This document shows positions 1 to 10,220 of a stretch of DNA of 64,000 nucleotides, piece by piece. The stretch is from Oceanisphaera pacifica (GTDB lineage: Bacteria; Pseudomonadota; Gammaproteobacteria; Enterobacterales; Aeromonadaceae): the NCBI RefSeq assembly GCF_017498065.1, contig NZ_JAGDFX010000004.1, forward strand, positions 162,033 through 226,032, written 5' to 3'. The position numbers and the translations under genes are program-made. How positions within the stretch are numbered: the stretch's first letter is position 1; every line of letters starts with the position of its first letter. The notes below the pieces were generated by a model. It did not search any database. It was not told the origin of the DNA and was given only the letters and a program-made list of their open reading frames with translations.

Positions 1-379
1 AGGCGTAATGTAATACCGGCTCTGCCACGCCAAAGAACAGCAAGGCGATGCCATAACCGGCCGAAAATAACATGGCAAACCAAGCTACAAAGCTGTATTC
101 AGGTTCAGCGTGATCGGGCCCAAGCTTAATATTGCCCCACTTACTAAACGCGACAGCCACAATAAACACCAAAAATATGGCGACCGATAACATATAGAAC
201 CAGCCAAAACTTTGAGTAAAGTAGGCCAAAATATCTGAAAAGATGTCTCCCGCCAGTTCTGGGTTACTCATGGTACCAATCACCATAAGCGCAATAACAA
301 TGACGGCCGGAATGAAAACCGGCACTAAAATGGTAGAGGAAGGAGGTGATTTATCCGCACTCACCTTTTCTGAAGCCAT
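1..379 (-). CDS. BCCT family (betaine/carnitine/choline) transporter, N-terminal part
   Basis: Partial gene. The start codon is at 379 and the reading frame stays open to the window edge, giving the first 126 residues. A short polar N-terminus (MASEKVSADK) is followed by three hydrophobic segments at about residues 18-38, 58-78 and 98-118. The motif LGPDHAEPEYS and the later LLFFGVAEP are characteristic of secondary transporters of the BCCT family (BetT, OpuD, CaiT type), which import quaternary ammonium compounds such as glycine betaine or choline, or related zwitterions, using sodium or proton gradients across the inner membrane. The aromatic box that would indicate substrate lies outside the window. 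The gene lies downstream of gabD on the same strand, but a strong terminator separates them, so it probably has its own promoter in 380-580. Confidence 0.85.
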   Translation of the reverse strand, partial: MASEKVSADKSPPSSTILVPVFIPAVIVIALMVIGTMSNPELAGDIFSDILAYFTQSFGWFYMLSVAIFLVFIVAVAFSKWGNIKLGPDHAEPEYSFVAWFAMLFSAGYGIALLFFGVAEPVLHYA

Positions 380-580
380 AAATCGCACTCCTGTATTATG
401 TTTCGTTATATAAATGTCACGTACTCTTAACCAGTCTAACGTAAAAGACGGCCATTTTTTATCATAAACAGGATTCAGTTGAAAAATGCTGGTCGCTTCA
501 AGTATTTGGCATATATCTGCACAAAACTTTTAAAAATCAATTAGATGATGCAGCACTAGAATAGCCAGCAATGGCTCATT

Positions 581-609
581 AAAAAGCCGCTGTAAACAGC
601 GGCTAAAAA
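581..609 (-). terminator. Rho-independent terminator after gabD
   Basis: An 8-bp perfect stem (AGCCGCTG/CAGCGGCT, 585-592 and 597-604) with a TAAA loop is flanked by A/T runs on both sides. Read on the minus strand it ends in a run of T, as expected for an intrinsic terminator of the dehydrogenase gene. The A run on the other side would let it act in both directions. Confidence 0.85.
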
Positions 610-643
610 GTAGGTAACAAGCACTCAATGAAAAACGTAATAA

Positions 644-2089
644 TTAGTTCACTTGGCCTAAGTTGACGTATTTGGTCTCTAAAAACTCATCCAAGCCCAT
701 GCTCGAGCCTTCACGGCCTAAGCCTGACTCTTTGACTCCCCCAAAAGGGGCCATTTCATTGGAGATCATGCCGGTGTTGACCCCCACCATGCCCGACTCT
801 AATGCTTCGGAGACGCGAAAGACGCGGTTGAGATCCTGGGTGTAAAAATAAGCGGCTAAGCCAAAAGGCGTATCATTAGCGCGCTTAATTACCTCAGACT
901 CACTAGTGAAACGAAAACACGCAGCCACAGGCCCAAAGGTTTCCTCAGCGGCTAACAGCATCTGTTCGTTAGCGTCACTTAGTACTGTGGGTTGATAAAA
1001 AGTCCCCCCCAAAGCATGACGTTTGCCACCACAAACTAAGTGAGCCCCCTTCGCTAAGGCATCACTCACATGTTGCTCTACTTTTTCTAGCCCTACTGAA
1101 TTAATGAGGGGTCCCTGCTCGGCTCCCTCAGTCATTCCGTCCGCGACCGTAAGCCTGCTGGCTGCGGCAGCTAATTTTTCTACAAAGGCATCATAAATGC
1201 CCTCTTGTACAAAAAAACGATTAACACACACACAAGTTTGACCGGTATTTCTAAATTTCGACGCCATGGCGCCCGCCACGGCCGCGTCTAAATCAGCATC
1301 ATCAAATACAATAAAAGGCGCATTGCCTCCCAGTTCTAGGGAGAGCTTTTTAACCGTGTCAGCGGCTTTGCTCATCAATAACTTACCCACTCTAGTCGAG
1401 CCGGTAAAAGACAGTTTACGCACGTCAGGGCTTGCCATCAGAGTGTCACTAATTGCGGCGGTATCACCCGAGACTAAATTAAGCACCCCCGCAGGTAATC
1501 CGGCTTGCTCCGCTAATACAGCCAAGGCATTCGCACACAAAGGAGTGTCACTCGACGCCTTCACCACAGCGGTGCAGCCCGCCGCCAGTGCCGGCCCTAC
1601 CTTGCGGGTTAACATCGCCATCGGAAAGTTCCACGGTGTAATTGCGGCCACCACGCCCACGGGCTGCTTAATCACCCACAAGCGATTATCAACAGTGGGG
1701 CTGGGAATCGTCTCCCCGTTAGCGCGCTTAGCTTGCTCGGCAAACCACTCTAAAAAGCTAGCCCCATAAGCCACCTCACCTTTGGCTTCATTTAGCGGCT
1801 TACCTTGCTCTAATACCATCAATTCAGCTAAGGCATCTTGATGCTCCATCATCAATTCATACCAGCGGCGCAATATGGCCGCTCGCTCTTTGGCTGTTTT
1901 ATTACGCCAAGAGCCAAAAGCTCGCTTTGCCGCATCAATGGCCGCTTGGGTTTCTTGAGTGCCGCATACTGCCACCTTGGCAAGTAATTGGCCGCTCGCT
2001 GGATTATTCACTTCATACTGTTGTTTACTATCACGCCACTGGCCATCACAGTACCAGCCGGTTTGCCATAAAAAATGTGCGTTATCCAC
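644..2089 (-). CDS. gabD: Succinate-semialdehyde dehydrogenase, NAD(P)-dependent (GabD-like)
   Basis: Cytosolic aldehyde dehydrogenase of 481 residues, nearly the length of E. coli GabD, to which it is closely similar throughout. It would oxidise succinate semialdehyde to succinate in the GABA shunt. The general-base motif LELGGNAP and the catalytic-cysteine motif NTGQTCVCVNR are present; the second Cys two residues after the nucleophile is the position involved in redox regulation of E. coli GabD. The usual KP in the cofactor-binding segment reads KA (VVKASSDTP). Start choice: the open frame extends 19 codons upstream to 2146, but a GTG at 2087-2089 follows an AGGAGAA Shine-Dalgarno by 6 bases, and the family's N-terminus begins there, so GTG is preferred. 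No GABA transaminase is adjacent, so another semialdehyde substrate cannot be excluded. Confidence 0.88.
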   Translation of the reverse strand: MDNAHFLWQTGWYCDGQWRDSKQQYEVNNPASGQLLAKVAVCGTQETQAAIDAAKRAFGSWRNKTAKERAAILRRWYELMMEHQDALAELMVLEQGKPLNEAKGEVAYGASFLEWFAEQAKRANGETIPSPTVDNRLWVIKQPVGVVAAITPWNFPMAMLTRKVGPALAAGCTAVVKASSDTPLCANALAVLAEQAGLPAGVLNLVSGDTAAISDTLMASPDVRKLSFTGSTRVGKLLMSKAADTVKKLSLELGGNAPFIVFDDADLDAAVAGAMASKFRNTGQTCVCVNRFFVQEGIYDAFVEKLAAAASRLTVADGMTEGAEQGPLINSVGLEKVEQHVSDALAKGAHLVCGGKRHALGGTFYQPTVLSDANEQMLLAAEETFGPVAACFRFTSESEVIKRANDTPFGLAAYFYTQDLNRVFRVSEALESGMVGVNTGMISNEMAPFGGVKESGLGREGSSMGLDEFLETKYVNLGQVN

Positions 2090-2178
2090 TGAGCTTCTCC
2101 TTTTAAAAAATTGACGCCATAAGCTATCGACTAAAAGCAATATCAAATCATAAGCCTTTAACGCGCATCATATGACGC

Positions 2179-2943
2179 TTAACGAAACTCGCCTTCGTCC
2201 CTGACATTGTTAAGCCAGCGCTGTCTTAAGGAGAGCAACTCTATAAGACCAAACTTAGCCTCTGGCTTGTTAGCACACCACGCCCAAGACTGATTACCGT
2301 AGTCAAAATGCCACCACGCACTGGGTAAATTGGTAAAACCAGCTTGTCGCATCACACTATGTAGTAAGCGACGATTTTCAATTACCTCAGCTTGTCGCGC
2401 ACTCGGCTTGTCGATGACTTCAAAAGCACCACTATAAGACAAAGGACTAATCTCATCAAACTCCGTTCCCATGTCTAAAAACAGCCCTTCTGCATCACAT
2501 AAAGTAACGTCAACCGCACCACCGGTTAAGTGTGAGCTAGGCGCAAGGGAGTCTGTGCTGGGCGGAGCAATAATATGACGGGTACGGTTAAGTAACTCAG
2601 ACTCACTGTGGTGCACAGAATGAGCATTTATCGCGGCAAATAAACTATCAAATAAATATTGCTGCACGGATAAGGGGCGCCAGCCATCTAACACTACCAA
2701 TTCTACCCCTATGGGCAAAAGGCGTGCTGCTTTGTATAAACGAAACAACACACTACGGCGAACATAACAATCACTAAGCGCATTAGGTATGCCTTGATGA
2801 AAGTAAGCAGGATAAGACCGTAACGGGGCTTTAACTAACCCCAAGGATACTAGCGAGTCTTGATTGTCGATGATGGGTAGGGCTAGCACTGCCGTCCAAT
2901 CCGGTGCGGGAGCTTGCACAATAGCCTGAGATAAAAAATTCAT
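2179..2943 (-). CDS. VanX/DdpX-type D-alanyl-D-alanine dipeptidase family protein (M15D)
   Basis: Protein of 254 residues matching zinc D,D-dipeptidases that hydrolyse D-Ala-D-Ala. The zinc motif SxHxxGxAxD is intact (SSHLTGGAVDV, two ligands), and the third zinc histidine is in AWWHFDYG near residue 215. In characterised VanX the last motif is EWWH, and its glutamate is the catalytic base; here that position is Ala (codon GCG, one base from GAG). The protein may therefore bind zinc but be catalytically impaired, or use a different base. No signal peptide is evident, consistent with the cytoplasmic family. It sits 89 bp upstream of gabD on the same strand with no obvious terminator between them. 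The ribosome-binding site before ATG 2943 is weak (GGGCG). Confidence 0.78.
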   Translation of the reverse strand: MNFLSQAIVQAPAPDWTAVLALPIIDNQDSLVSLGLVKAPLRSYPAYFHQGIPNALSDCYVRRSVLFRLYKAARLLPIGVELVVLDGWRPLSVQQYLFDSLFAAINAHSVHHSESELLNRTRHIIAPPSTDSLAPSSHLTGGAVDVTLCDAEGLFLDMGTEFDEISPLSYSGAFEVIDKPSARQAEVIENRRLLHSVMRQAGFTNLPSAWWHFDYGNQSWAWCANKPEAKFGLIELLSLRQRWLNNVRDEGEFR

Positions 2944-3051
2944 ATTTTCGCCCTATCTCACAATAAAAAAATACCATAAAGCATGTTAAGAAGTCGGTGT
3001 TAGCCTCATTAACATAACGTCTATTTGCAAGAAAAAGCCACTGAATTAGCG

Positions 3052-3492
3052 CTATAGATCGCGAATAAAGGATTTATCGAGCTGCTTAAACGCCACATTA
3101 AGCGTTTCGCCAAGTTGAAAATAACAAGGTCGAGCAACGGGCTCGGCAATCGCAATGCCCGCGGTGGCGATTTGCTCATATAGCCTGCGATACCAGGTGA
3201 CTAATGTGGGTGGCAACCGTGTATCTGCACGCTGGCCTAACCAATACAAACCTTGCATAGGTAAACTGGCTAAAAACAATATGGAGGCTATCACTCCCGG
3301 CCAAAAGCGCGGGTCACCAAACTGAAACTGCATCAGTACGCACAAAACAATGAGGGCTGGCATCACTCGTATCCCTAATCGAGTGGCATTAACAATGCGA
3401 TATTCAGGAAATAACGCTGCCAACTGCCGCTCTTTAGGCCATACCGCCAAATAGGCACCCCCTCTGTGTAACTTGCTTATTAATATCCCCAT
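3052..3492 (-). CDS. yfbV: UPF0208 membrane protein YfbV (terminus macrodomain insulation factor)
   Basis: Protein of 146 residues with two adjacent membrane segments at about 43-60 and 66-86. It contains the family features RLGIRVMP, LPMQGLYWLGQR and a C-terminal FKQLDKSF. In E. coli YfbV/TfbV limits the spread of the MatP-organised terminus domain. Its position divergent from ackA-pta is the same as in E. coli, which strengthens the assignment. The start is followed directly by a conserved basic N-terminus (SKLHRGGAYLAVWPKERQLA). Confidence 0.9.
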   Translation of the reverse strand: MGILISKLHRGGAYLAVWPKERQLAALFPEYRIVNATRLGIRVMPALIVLCVLMQFQFGDPRFWPGVIASILFLASLPMQGLYWLGQRADTRLPPTLVTWYRRLYEQIATAGIAIAEPVARPCYFQLGETLNVAFKQLDKSFIRDL

Positions 3493-3708
3493 TATGACTC
3501 CTTGAAAGCGTTTATCCGCTTGATAACGAGTGATCCCTTAACATAAAAAAATCGCCTTGTTAATAATATTTTACGCCACTAGACGGAGATTATCCCACTG
3601 TTATTATCTTTATAAGGTTTGCACTTCTGTGTGTTCAGGCAACGGCCTGTAAGCAGGAAGCGACTTAGAAGGGTTACTTTATCTTTTATTTAACAGCAAG
3701 GTTTACAG

Positions 3709-4926
3709 ATGATTAGCAAACTGGTTTTAGTGCTTAACTGCGGCAGCTCGTCGCTTAAATTTGCCATTCTCAATGCCGATACCGGTGAGGAAAAACTATC
3801 AGGTCTTGCTGAATGCTTTTATCAGCCAGATACCCGCATTAGCTGGACCTTAAATGGTCAAAAAGACAGTGCATTTTTAGGTGCCAATAAGGCACACCAA
3901 GAAGCGCTTGATTTTATCGTCAATAATTTACTTATCTCTCACCCCGAATTAATGCAGCACTTAACGGCCGTTGGCCACAGAGTAGTACACGGTGGTGAGA
4001 AATTTACGCACTCCGTGATTATAGATGATGCCGTTATAAAAGGAATTAAAGACTGTGCGAGTTTAGCGCCTTTACACAATCCAGCACATTTAATCGGCAT
4101 TGCCTCAGCCCGCAAATCCTTTCCAGATTTACCGCAGGTGGCCGTGTTTGATACCGCTTATCATCAGAGCATGCCGGAATCGGCTTATCTGTATGCCCTT
4201 CCTTATAAGCTATACCAAGATCATGATATTCGCCGCTACGGTATGCATGGCACCAGTCACTTCTTTATTGCGCAACAAGCCGCTAAGTACCTTGATAAGC
4301 CACTCGACAAACTCAATATTATTAGCTGTCACTTAGGCAATGGCGCCTCTGTGTGTGCTATTAAAAACGGCAAATCAGTTGATACCTCAATGGGACTCAC
4401 CCCTTTGGAAGGCCTCATTATGGGCACTCGCTGTGGTGATATTGACCCGGCCATTATTTTTCATTTACACGATAATTTGGGTTACAGCTTAGACAGCATT
4501 AACACTATGCTAACCAAAAAATCTGGCTTATTAGGTCTTACCGGCCATACCAATGACTGTCGCTACATTGCTGAGCATTACGACACTGAGCCTGAAGCCA
4601 AGCGTGCTATGGATATCTTCTGTCATCGTTTAGCAAAATATATTGCTGGTTACACCTGTACTCTAGATGGTCGATTAGATGCTATCGTCTTTACTGGCGG
4701 CATTGGTGAAAACTCCATATTAGTGCGCGCTTTAACCTTAAAAAAGCTTAGTTTATTAGGCTTTGAACTAGATCAAGAAGCAAACAAAAACGCGCGCTTT
4801 GGTAAAGCGGCTTGTGTTAGCATACCAAGCAGTATACCCGCGTGGGTAATTCCCACCAACGAAGAGTGGGTCATTGCGCAAGACGCCCAACGCCTTGCAC
4901 AAAGCGCCCACACTCTCACAGCGTAA
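3709..4926 (+). CDS. ackA: Acetate kinase
   Basis: Interconverts acetyl phosphate + ADP and acetate + ATP in the cytosol. The 405-residue product aligns over its full length with E. coli AckA: N-terminal phosphate motif [20 protein letters not shown], catalytic-region [17 protein letters not shown] and the C-terminal FTGGIGEN of the ASKHA fold. Translation starts at ATG 3709 after an AAGG located 8 bases upstream. pta follows after 14 bp on the same strand, so the two are one operon. In this genome the enzyme also has an obvious extra source of substrate: Xsc, encoded about 20 kb away, releases acetyl phosphate from sulfoacetaldehyde. Confidence 0.97.
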   Translation: MISKLVLVLNCGSSSLKFAILNADTGEEKLSGLAECFYQPDTRISWTLNGQKDSAFLGANKAHQEALDFIVNNLLISHPELMQHLTAVGHRVVHGGEKFTHSVIIDDAVIKGIKDCASLAPLHNPAHLIGIASARKSFPDLPQVAVFDTAYHQSMPESAYLYALPYKLYQDHDIRRYGMHGTSHFFIAQQAAKYLDKPLDKLNIISCHLGNGASVCAIKNGKSVDTSMGLTPLEGLIMGTRCGDIDPAIIFHLHDNLGYSLDSINTMLTKKSGLLGLTGHTNDCRYIAEHYDTEPEAKRAMDIFCHRLAKYIAGYTCTLDGRLDAIVFTGGIGENSILVRALTLKKLSLLGFELDQEANKNARFGKAACVSIPSSIPAWVIPTNEEWVIAQDAQRLAQSAHTLTA

Positions 4927-4940
4927 TAAAAGAGGACTTT

Positions 4941-7106
4941 ATGGCTAGAATAATCATGCTTATTCCCGTTAGCAGCGGTGCGGGTGCCACATCAATTAGT
5001 TTAGGCATGGTTCATGCCATGGAACGTAATGGCGTAAATGTCAGCTTTTTTAAGCCTGTGTCTCAACCAAGAACCCCTTATAAAATAAACGATCACTCCA
5101 CCGCTGTGATTGCCATTGGCTCCAGTATTCACTCACCAGAGCCCTTTACTCTTAGCTATGCAGAAGGGATGATCTCACGGGGTGAGCTGGATGTATTGCT
5201 TGAGGAAATTGTGGCTTGTGTTGAAAAACACGTAACCGACAGTGACGCCGAAGTCGTGGTAGTAGAAGGCTTGACTCCCACCGATAAACATCATTTTGCT
5301 AATCGTATCAACTATGATGTAGCCAAAGCCTTAGATGCCGATATGGTGTTTATTGCCCAGCCCGGCAACGACAGCAGCCAGCAACTAAAAGAGCGTATTG
5401 AGCTGGCTTGCTCAAATTTTGGTGGTCTGACAAATAAGCAGATTGTTGGCTGCATTATTAATAAAGTGGGCGCACCTATGGACGAGCAAGGCAATACCCG
5501 CCCCGACTTGTCCGAAATGTTTAACCCCAATAACAAAATTGAGCCACACACACCTAATTTAGAAGTATTGCAAGTATTTGGCAAAACCCCGCTGCGCATT
5601 TTAGGCTATGTTCCCTGGAATACCGAGCTCGTTGCCCCGCGCGCCATTGATTTAGCGCGCCACTTAAATGCCAGCGTACTCAATGAAGGGGAAATAAGTA
5701 CCCGTCGCTTACAAAGCGTGACCTTTTGTGCCCGTGACTTAAAAAATATGACGCAGCTATTTAGAGCCGACAGCCTCTTAGTTGCCTCAGGCGATCGCAG
5801 TGATGTGATCGTAGCCGTGTGTTTAGCGGCCATGAATGGCGTTAAAATAGGCGCCTTGTTGCTGAATGGCGGCTATCGCCCTGGGCCTGAGGTGATGAAC
5901 TTGTGCCAACGCGCCATGGAGACCGGCTTGCCTATTTTAATGGTAGAAACCAACACTTGGCAAACCGCGGTGAACTTACAACACTTTAATATCGAAATTC
6001 CCACCGATGATCGTCAGCGCATTGGGGTGGTGCAAGATTATATGGCCAGCCATATTGATCAAAACTGGATTGAGTCGCTGAGCGCCACCTCAACCCGCAG
6101 CCGTCGCTTGAGCCCACCGGCGTTCCGTTATCAGTTAACGGAGCTGGCGCGACGCGCTAATAAGCGCATTATACTTCCTGAAGGGGAAGAGCCGCGCACC
6201 ATTAAAGCCGCCATTATTTGTGTAGAGCGCAATATAGCTTACCCTGTACTACTGGGTAATAGAGAGGAAATTACTCGCGTTGCCGCACAGCAAGGAGTGG
6301 TGCTGGATGAGCGGGTCGACATTATTGAGCCTGATAATGTGCGCGAGCAGTATGTGGAACGCTTAGTTGAGTTGCGAAAAGGCAAAGGCCTCACCGATAT
6401 TGTGGCCCGAGAGCAGTTAAAAGATAATGTGGTGCTAGGCACTATGATGCTAGAGCGTGATGAAGTGGACGGCCTAGTATCGGGCGCCATTAATACCACC
6501 GCCAATACCATACGCCCTCCGTTGCAACTGATTAAAACAGCACCGGGATCATCTTTAGTTTCCTCCATTTTCTTTATGCTACTGCCCGATCAGGTATTGG
6601 TTTATGGTGACTGCGCCATTAACCCCGATCCAAGTGCTGAGCAATTAGCCGACATAGCCATTCAGTCTGCAGAGTCTGCCATCGCCTTTGGCATAGAGCC
6701 TAGAGTGGCGATGATCTCTTACTCTACCGGCACATCAGGCGCAGGGGCTGAAGTGGTTAAAGTACGAGAGGCCACCCGTCTGGCACAAGAAAAGCGCCCA
6801 GACTTAGTGATTGATGGCCCACTGCAATATGATGCCGCCATTATGGAAAATGTCGCCAAGTCTAAAGCCCCCGACTCACCGGTCGCAGGCAAGGCTACTG
6901 TGTTTATTTTCCCTGATCTCAACACCGGCAATACCACCTATAAAGCGGTACAACGCTCAGCACAGTTAGTCTCTATTGGTCCCATGCTACAAGGCATGCG
7001 CAAGCCCGTTAATGACTTATCTCGTGGTGCACTAGTCGACGATATTGTTTACACCATAGCGCTCACCGCCATTCAGAGTGCGCAAATGACCGCGGCTAAC
7101 AACTAG
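4941..7106 (+). CDS. pta: Phosphate acetyltransferase (long, three-domain form)
   Basis: Transfers the acetyl group between acetyl phosphate and CoA. The 721-residue product has the architecture of enterobacterial Pta: an N-terminal P-loop-like domain ([10 protein letters not shown], about residues 8-18), a central DRTGG-type regulatory domain, and a C-terminal catalytic domain from about residue 400 ([13 protein letters not shown], then [10 protein letters not shown] and the terminal PVNDLSRG). The frame is open further upstream, but ATG 4941 is preceded by AGAGGA at 4931-4936 and matches the family N-terminus ([13 protein letters not shown]). It completes the pathway from Xsc-derived acetyl phosphate to acetyl-CoA. 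Confidence 0.97.
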   Translation: MARIIMLIPVSSGAGATSISLGMVHAMERNGVNVSFFKPVSQPRTPYKINDHSTAVIAIGSSIHSPEPFTLSYAEGMISRGELDVLLEEIVACVEKHVTDSDAEVVVVEGLTPTDKHHFANRINYDVAKALDADMVFIAQPGNDSSQQLKERIELACSNFGGLTNKQIVGCIINKVGAPMDEQGNTRPDLSEMFNPNNKIEPHTPNLEVLQVFGKTPLRILGYVPWNTELVAPRAIDLARHLNASVLNEGEISTRRLQSVTFCARDLKNMTQLFRADSLLVASGDRSDVIVAVCLAAMNGVKIGALLLNGGYRPGPEVMNLCQRAMETGLPILMVETNTWQTAVNLQHFNIEIPTDDRQRIGVVQDYMASHIDQNWIESLSATSTRSRRLSPPAFRYQLTELARRANKRIILPEGEEPRTIKAAIICVERNIAYPVLLGNREEITRVAAQQGVVLDERVDIIEPDNVREQYVERLVELRKGKGLTDIVAREQLKDNVVLGTMMLERDEVDGLVSGAINTTANTIRPPLQLIKTAPGSSLVSSIFFMLLPDQVLVYGDCAINPDPSAEQLADIAIQSAESAIAFGIEPRVAMISYSTGTSGAGAEVVKVREATRLAQEKRPDLVIDGPLQYDAAIMENVAKSKAPDSPVAGKATVFIFPDLNTGNTTYKAVQRSAQLVSIGPMLQGMRKPVNDLSRGALVDDIVYTIALTAIQSAQMTAANN

Positions 7107-7140
7107 CTTAATTATCAAGCGCGCTTAGCTTCTCTGCTCT

Positions 7141-7180
7141 CAACAAAAACACCCAATGTGCACATTGGGTGTTTTTGTTG
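7141..7180 (+). terminator. Strong terminator after ackA-pta (perfect 40-nt palindrome)
   Basis: All 40 bases form one perfect inverted repeat with its centre at 7160/7161. The inner stem (ACCCAATGTG/CACATTGGGT) is capped on both sides by A and T runs, so it is a symmetrical, potentially bidirectional intrinsic terminator starting 34 bp after the pta stop codon. Confidence 0.9.
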
Positions 7181-7366
7181 CGCTTTAATCGCCGTTATTA
7201 CCGCGCTATTGGTGCAAACTTGGCACAAGTAAATCCCTTTATAAAAATAAAAGCCTTTTCCTTATGGTGAAAACTGGTAACGTAACACTCTCGATATACT
7301 TTTTTCACACAACCTATCAATAACCACACTGTTAGTAACCGTGGTTTACAACAAGGAGAGTCATAC

Positions 7367-7867
7367 ATGTCTACCGTTACTTTTCAGGGAAATTCTGTTG
7401 CTGTTTCAGGCCAGTTTCCACAAGCAGGCCAGGCGGCGGCTGACTTCACACTGACTGATGGCGAGTTGAACGATGTTCGTCTGGCTGATTTTAAAGGTCA
7501 AAAAGTATTGCTAAACATTTTTCCAAGCGTTGATACCGGCGTCTGTGCCACCAGTGTGCGCACTTTTAACGAAAAAGCCGCCGCTCTTTCAAATACTAAA
7601 GTACTGTGTGTTTCTATGGACTTACCTTTTGCTTTTGGTCGCTTTTGTGGCGCAGAAGGCATTGAAAACGTACAAGCCGCCTCTGCTTTTCGTCATGCTG
7701 CATTCTTGAATGCTTATGGCGTTGCGCTAAGTGACGGTCCTTTGCGTGGCCTTGCGGCCCGTGCCGTGGTTTGCATCGACGAACAAGGCCAAGTCAGCTA
7801 CAGCGAGCTGGTTTCTGAAATCACAGACGAACCTGCATACGATGCGGCTATTGCAGCACTTTCATGA
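7367..7867 (+). CDS. tpx: Thiol peroxidase Tpx
   Basis: Atypical 2-Cys peroxiredoxin of 166 residues that reduces alkyl hydroperoxides and H2O2 using thioredoxin. The peroxidatic Cys60 is in [10 protein letters not shown] and the resolving Cys94 in GRFCGAEG, spaced as in E. coli Tpx (C61/C95). Both are followed by the conserved threonine/arginine environment (SVRTFNE). The start is well supported by AAGGAG 8 bases upstream. The leader contains a short inverted repeat (AACCAC about 7321-7326 and GTGGTT about 7341-7346), which could be a leader hairpin or operator. The gene stands alone, after the ackA-pta terminator. Confidence 0.95.
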   Translation: MSTVTFQGNSVAVSGQFPQAGQAAADFTLTDGELNDVRLADFKGQKVLLNIFPSVDTGVCATSVRTFNEKAAALSNTKVLCVSMDLPFAFGRFCGAEGIENVQAASAFRHAAFLNAYGVALSDGPLRGLAARAVVCIDEQGQVSYSELVSEITDEPAYDAAIAALS

Positions 7868-8149
7868 TCCTGATGGATCCCTGCTCAGTTAGGTTTTTTG
7901 ATGTGATATCAATAAGCTAGCTTTAATGTCCGAGGTAATCTACAGACTTACTCACAGTTTATGTGGATAACCTCGGCTTTTCTCCCTTCTGTACTTCTTT
8001 CTGTTAACCCTCAGCTGTTTTCCTATTGTTCGCGCTTTTCTGTTAACCTCAATACATACTGTCGATGTCAACCCTGTGGCTTCGCATATTGCTCAACAGT
8101 GAGTGGTGACATTGAATAAATGACCACTGGGTAGAAAGAGGATTGGATC

Positions 8150-9040
8150 ATGAACATACTCATTACAGGTGGGACGGGTTTTATTGGTCAGCGTCTCATG
8201 AACCATTTACGACCCCATCATAGCGTCACTGTACTCAGCCGTACGCCTAATAAAGTACACCAGCGCTTAGGCCACGATATTAAAGCGTTAGCTTCACTTG
8301 ATGAACTCGATAACCTCAACCAGTTTGATGCCGTGATTAACTTAGCAGGCGAACCCATTGCCGATAAACGCTGGAGCCCGGCCCAAAAAGAGCGGATTTG
8401 TCATAGTCGTTGGCATATTACCGAACAGCTTGTTAATAAGCTTAATGCTGGACATACACCACCCAAAGTATTGATCAGCGGATCGGCCGTTGGTTTTTAT
8501 GGGCGCCAAGGCGAAGCTTTAGTAGATGAAGACTCCCACCCTCATGCAGAGTTTAGCCATGAGGTTTGCGCTAAATGGGAGCAACTGGCTGATGGTGCTG
8601 CCAGTGAACACACCCGGGTATGTCACGTGCGATTGGCGGTGGTAATAGGAAGTGAAGGTGGAGCCTTAAAAAAAATGCTGCCCGCTTACCGCTTAGGTTT
8701 AGGTGGCCCTATTGGTCATGGGCAACAGTATATGTCATGGATCCATATTGATGATGTGATAAGCCTGTTGTTGTTTTTATTAGAGCATGACGAATGCCAA
8801 GGCCCTTTTAATGCAAGTGCCCCAGAGCCGCTAACCAATCAGCAATTTAGCCGCACATTAGCTCGAGTATTAAACAAACCCCATTTTGCCCGCATTCCCG
8901 CTTGGACCATGCGCTTATTATTTGGCGAAATGGCCGACTTACTGCTAACCGGGCAAAGAGTCATGCCCGTACGTCTGCAAAAAGCCGGTTTTCACTTTCG
9001 CTACCCTACTCTCGAAAAAGCCCTAAAAGCCACGCTTTAA
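8150..9040 (+). CDS. yfcH: YfcH/TIGR01777-type NAD(P)-binding sugar-epimerase-like protein
   Basis: Protein of 296 residues of the extended short-chain dehydrogenase fold. The N-terminal Rossmann motif TGGTGFIG (residues 6-13), NLAGEPI, ISGSAVGFYG and a C-terminal DUF1731-like region (RVMPVRLQKAGFHFRYP) are diagnostic for the TIGR01777 family. The true substrate of this family is not established; nucleotide-sugar epimerase is only a fold-based name. In E. coli yfcH is also close to ackA-pta, so the neighbourhood is ancestral. Start ATG 8150 has AGAGGA 8-13 bases upstream. Confidence 0.9.
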   Translation: MNILITGGTGFIGQRLMNHLRPHHSVTVLSRTPNKVHQRLGHDIKALASLDELDNLNQFDAVINLAGEPIADKRWSPAQKERICHSRWHITEQLVNKLNAGHTPPKVLISGSAVGFYGRQGEALVDEDSHPHAEFSHEVCAKWEQLADGAASEHTRVCHVRLAVVIGSEGGALKKMLPAYRLGLGGPIGHGQQYMSWIHIDDVISLLLFLLEHDECQGPFNASAPEPLTNQQFSRTLARVLNKPHFARIPAWTMRLLFGEMADLLLTGQRVMPVRLQKAGFHFRYPTLEKALKATL

Positions 9041-9173
9041 TAACATAAACTACTTTTATTCACACACCATAAAAGAGTGCAAGCACACCAATAAATACAA
9101 CTTTACTTAAAAATTAAGTTTATATTTATACATTAAGATAATAGATCTTAAAAGTGTACTTGCACCTTAGTTG

Positions 9174-10208
9174 TTATAGCTCTCCTAACCCAAAGTAAAT
9201 AAAACCGAGTACAAACAAGAGTAAGAATATGGTTTCAGCGACCATTAAAATGACCGGTTTCCAGCCCACCACAGCTAACTTTTGAAACGAAGTTTTAATA
9301 CCCAGTCCTGCAATGGCAGCGACCAGACACCAGCGGGATAAATCAGTCGCCATTTCGGTTGCCATAGTCGGGATCCAGCCTAGGCTGTTGATCAGCACTA
9401 TCACGATAAAAGCAACAAGAAAACCTGGTAACATTGGAACTTTACCATTACTTCCTTCTGCACGACTCTTACGGAATAAAAATATAAACATCACGACTGC
9501 CGGCACCAGCATAGCAACCCGCAATAGTTTAACTAAGGTAGCAACAGATCCCGTATCTTCAGAAATCATATAGCCAGCACCCACTACCTGAGCAACATCG
9601 TGAATCGTTCCCCCTAAAAAAACGCCCGCTTCGTTATCACTTAACCCCAGTAGACTAACGAGTAATGGATAGACAATCATCGCCACAGTGGACAAGGTCG
9701 TCACCGCCACTACCGTCATAATTGTATTACGCTCGTGGGTTTCATGGCGTGGCATCACAGCAGACAGAGCCAATGCCGCTGACGCTCCACAAATAGCCAC
9801 TGAACCTCCAGTTAGTAGTCCCATATCACGACTCAAACCTAGAATGCGTGCTAACAGTGCTCCCACGGCAATGGTTAAGGTCACGCCTGCGATCACCATA
9901 AATATTGGCGCAACCCCCAACGCGGCCACCTCATCTAGCGTGATCCGTACCCCTAACAAGGCCACGCCAAGGCGCAATATAGTGCGTGAGGTAAATTCAA
10001 CACCGGCTAAACAGCGCCCTTCTTCAGTAAGAAAGTGCAATGTCATACCAAATAACAGCGCATACAGTAATGTAGGCCCACCATAATGATCCGCAATAAA
10101 GGTGGTTGCCAAAGCAATAGTGATACAGATGATGACACCAGGCATCAAGCGCTGGCCTGGTTCAATTAATCGTTTAAATGAAGACTTTGGCGTTTCAATC
10201 ATAGACAT
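9174..10208 (-). CDS. UPF0324/YeiH-type inner-membrane transporter, predicted sulfite or sulfate exporter
   Basis: Polytopic protein of 344 residues with about ten hydrophobic helices. It carries the family motifs LRLGVALLGVRIT, GGSVAICGASA and GGTIHDVAQVVGAGY. This family (Pfam Cons_hypoth698) includes SuyZ/TauZ-like proteins found in sulfonate-degradation clusters, where they are proposed to export the sulfur anion produced; experimental evidence is thin. It is the last gene of a minus-strand set tauK-tauL-tauM-uspA-exporter, 12 bp after the UspA gene, which ties it to taurine uptake. With the TauE-type protein at 21.3-22.1 kb, the island carries two unrelated candidate exporters. Confidence 0.82.
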   Translation of the reverse strand: MSMIETPKSSFKRLIEPGQRLMPGVIICITIALATTFIADHYGGPTLLYALLFGMTLHFLTEEGRCLAGVEFTSRTILRLGVALLGVRITLDEVAALGVAPIFMVIAGVTLTIAVGALLARILGLSRDMGLLTGGSVAICGASAALALSAVMPRHETHERNTIMTVVAVTTLSTVAMIVYPLLVSLLGLSDNEAGVFLGGTIHDVAQVVGAGYMISEDTGSVATLVKLLRVAMLVPAVVMFIFLFRKSRAEGSNGKVPMLPGFLVAFIVIVLINSLGWIPTMATEMATDLSRWCLVAAIAGLGIKTSFQKLAVVGWKPVILMVAETIFLLLFVLGFIYFGLGEL

Positions 10209-10220
10209 ATTCTTTGCCTC

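Noticed and set aside
7962..7970. TGTGGATAA, a perfect DnaA-box match after tpx
   Set aside because: A single box without clustered copies, an AT-rich unwinding element or dnaA nearby; it lies within a weak large-loop hairpin (CCGAGGT/ACCTCGG, 7930-7976) and is likely chance.
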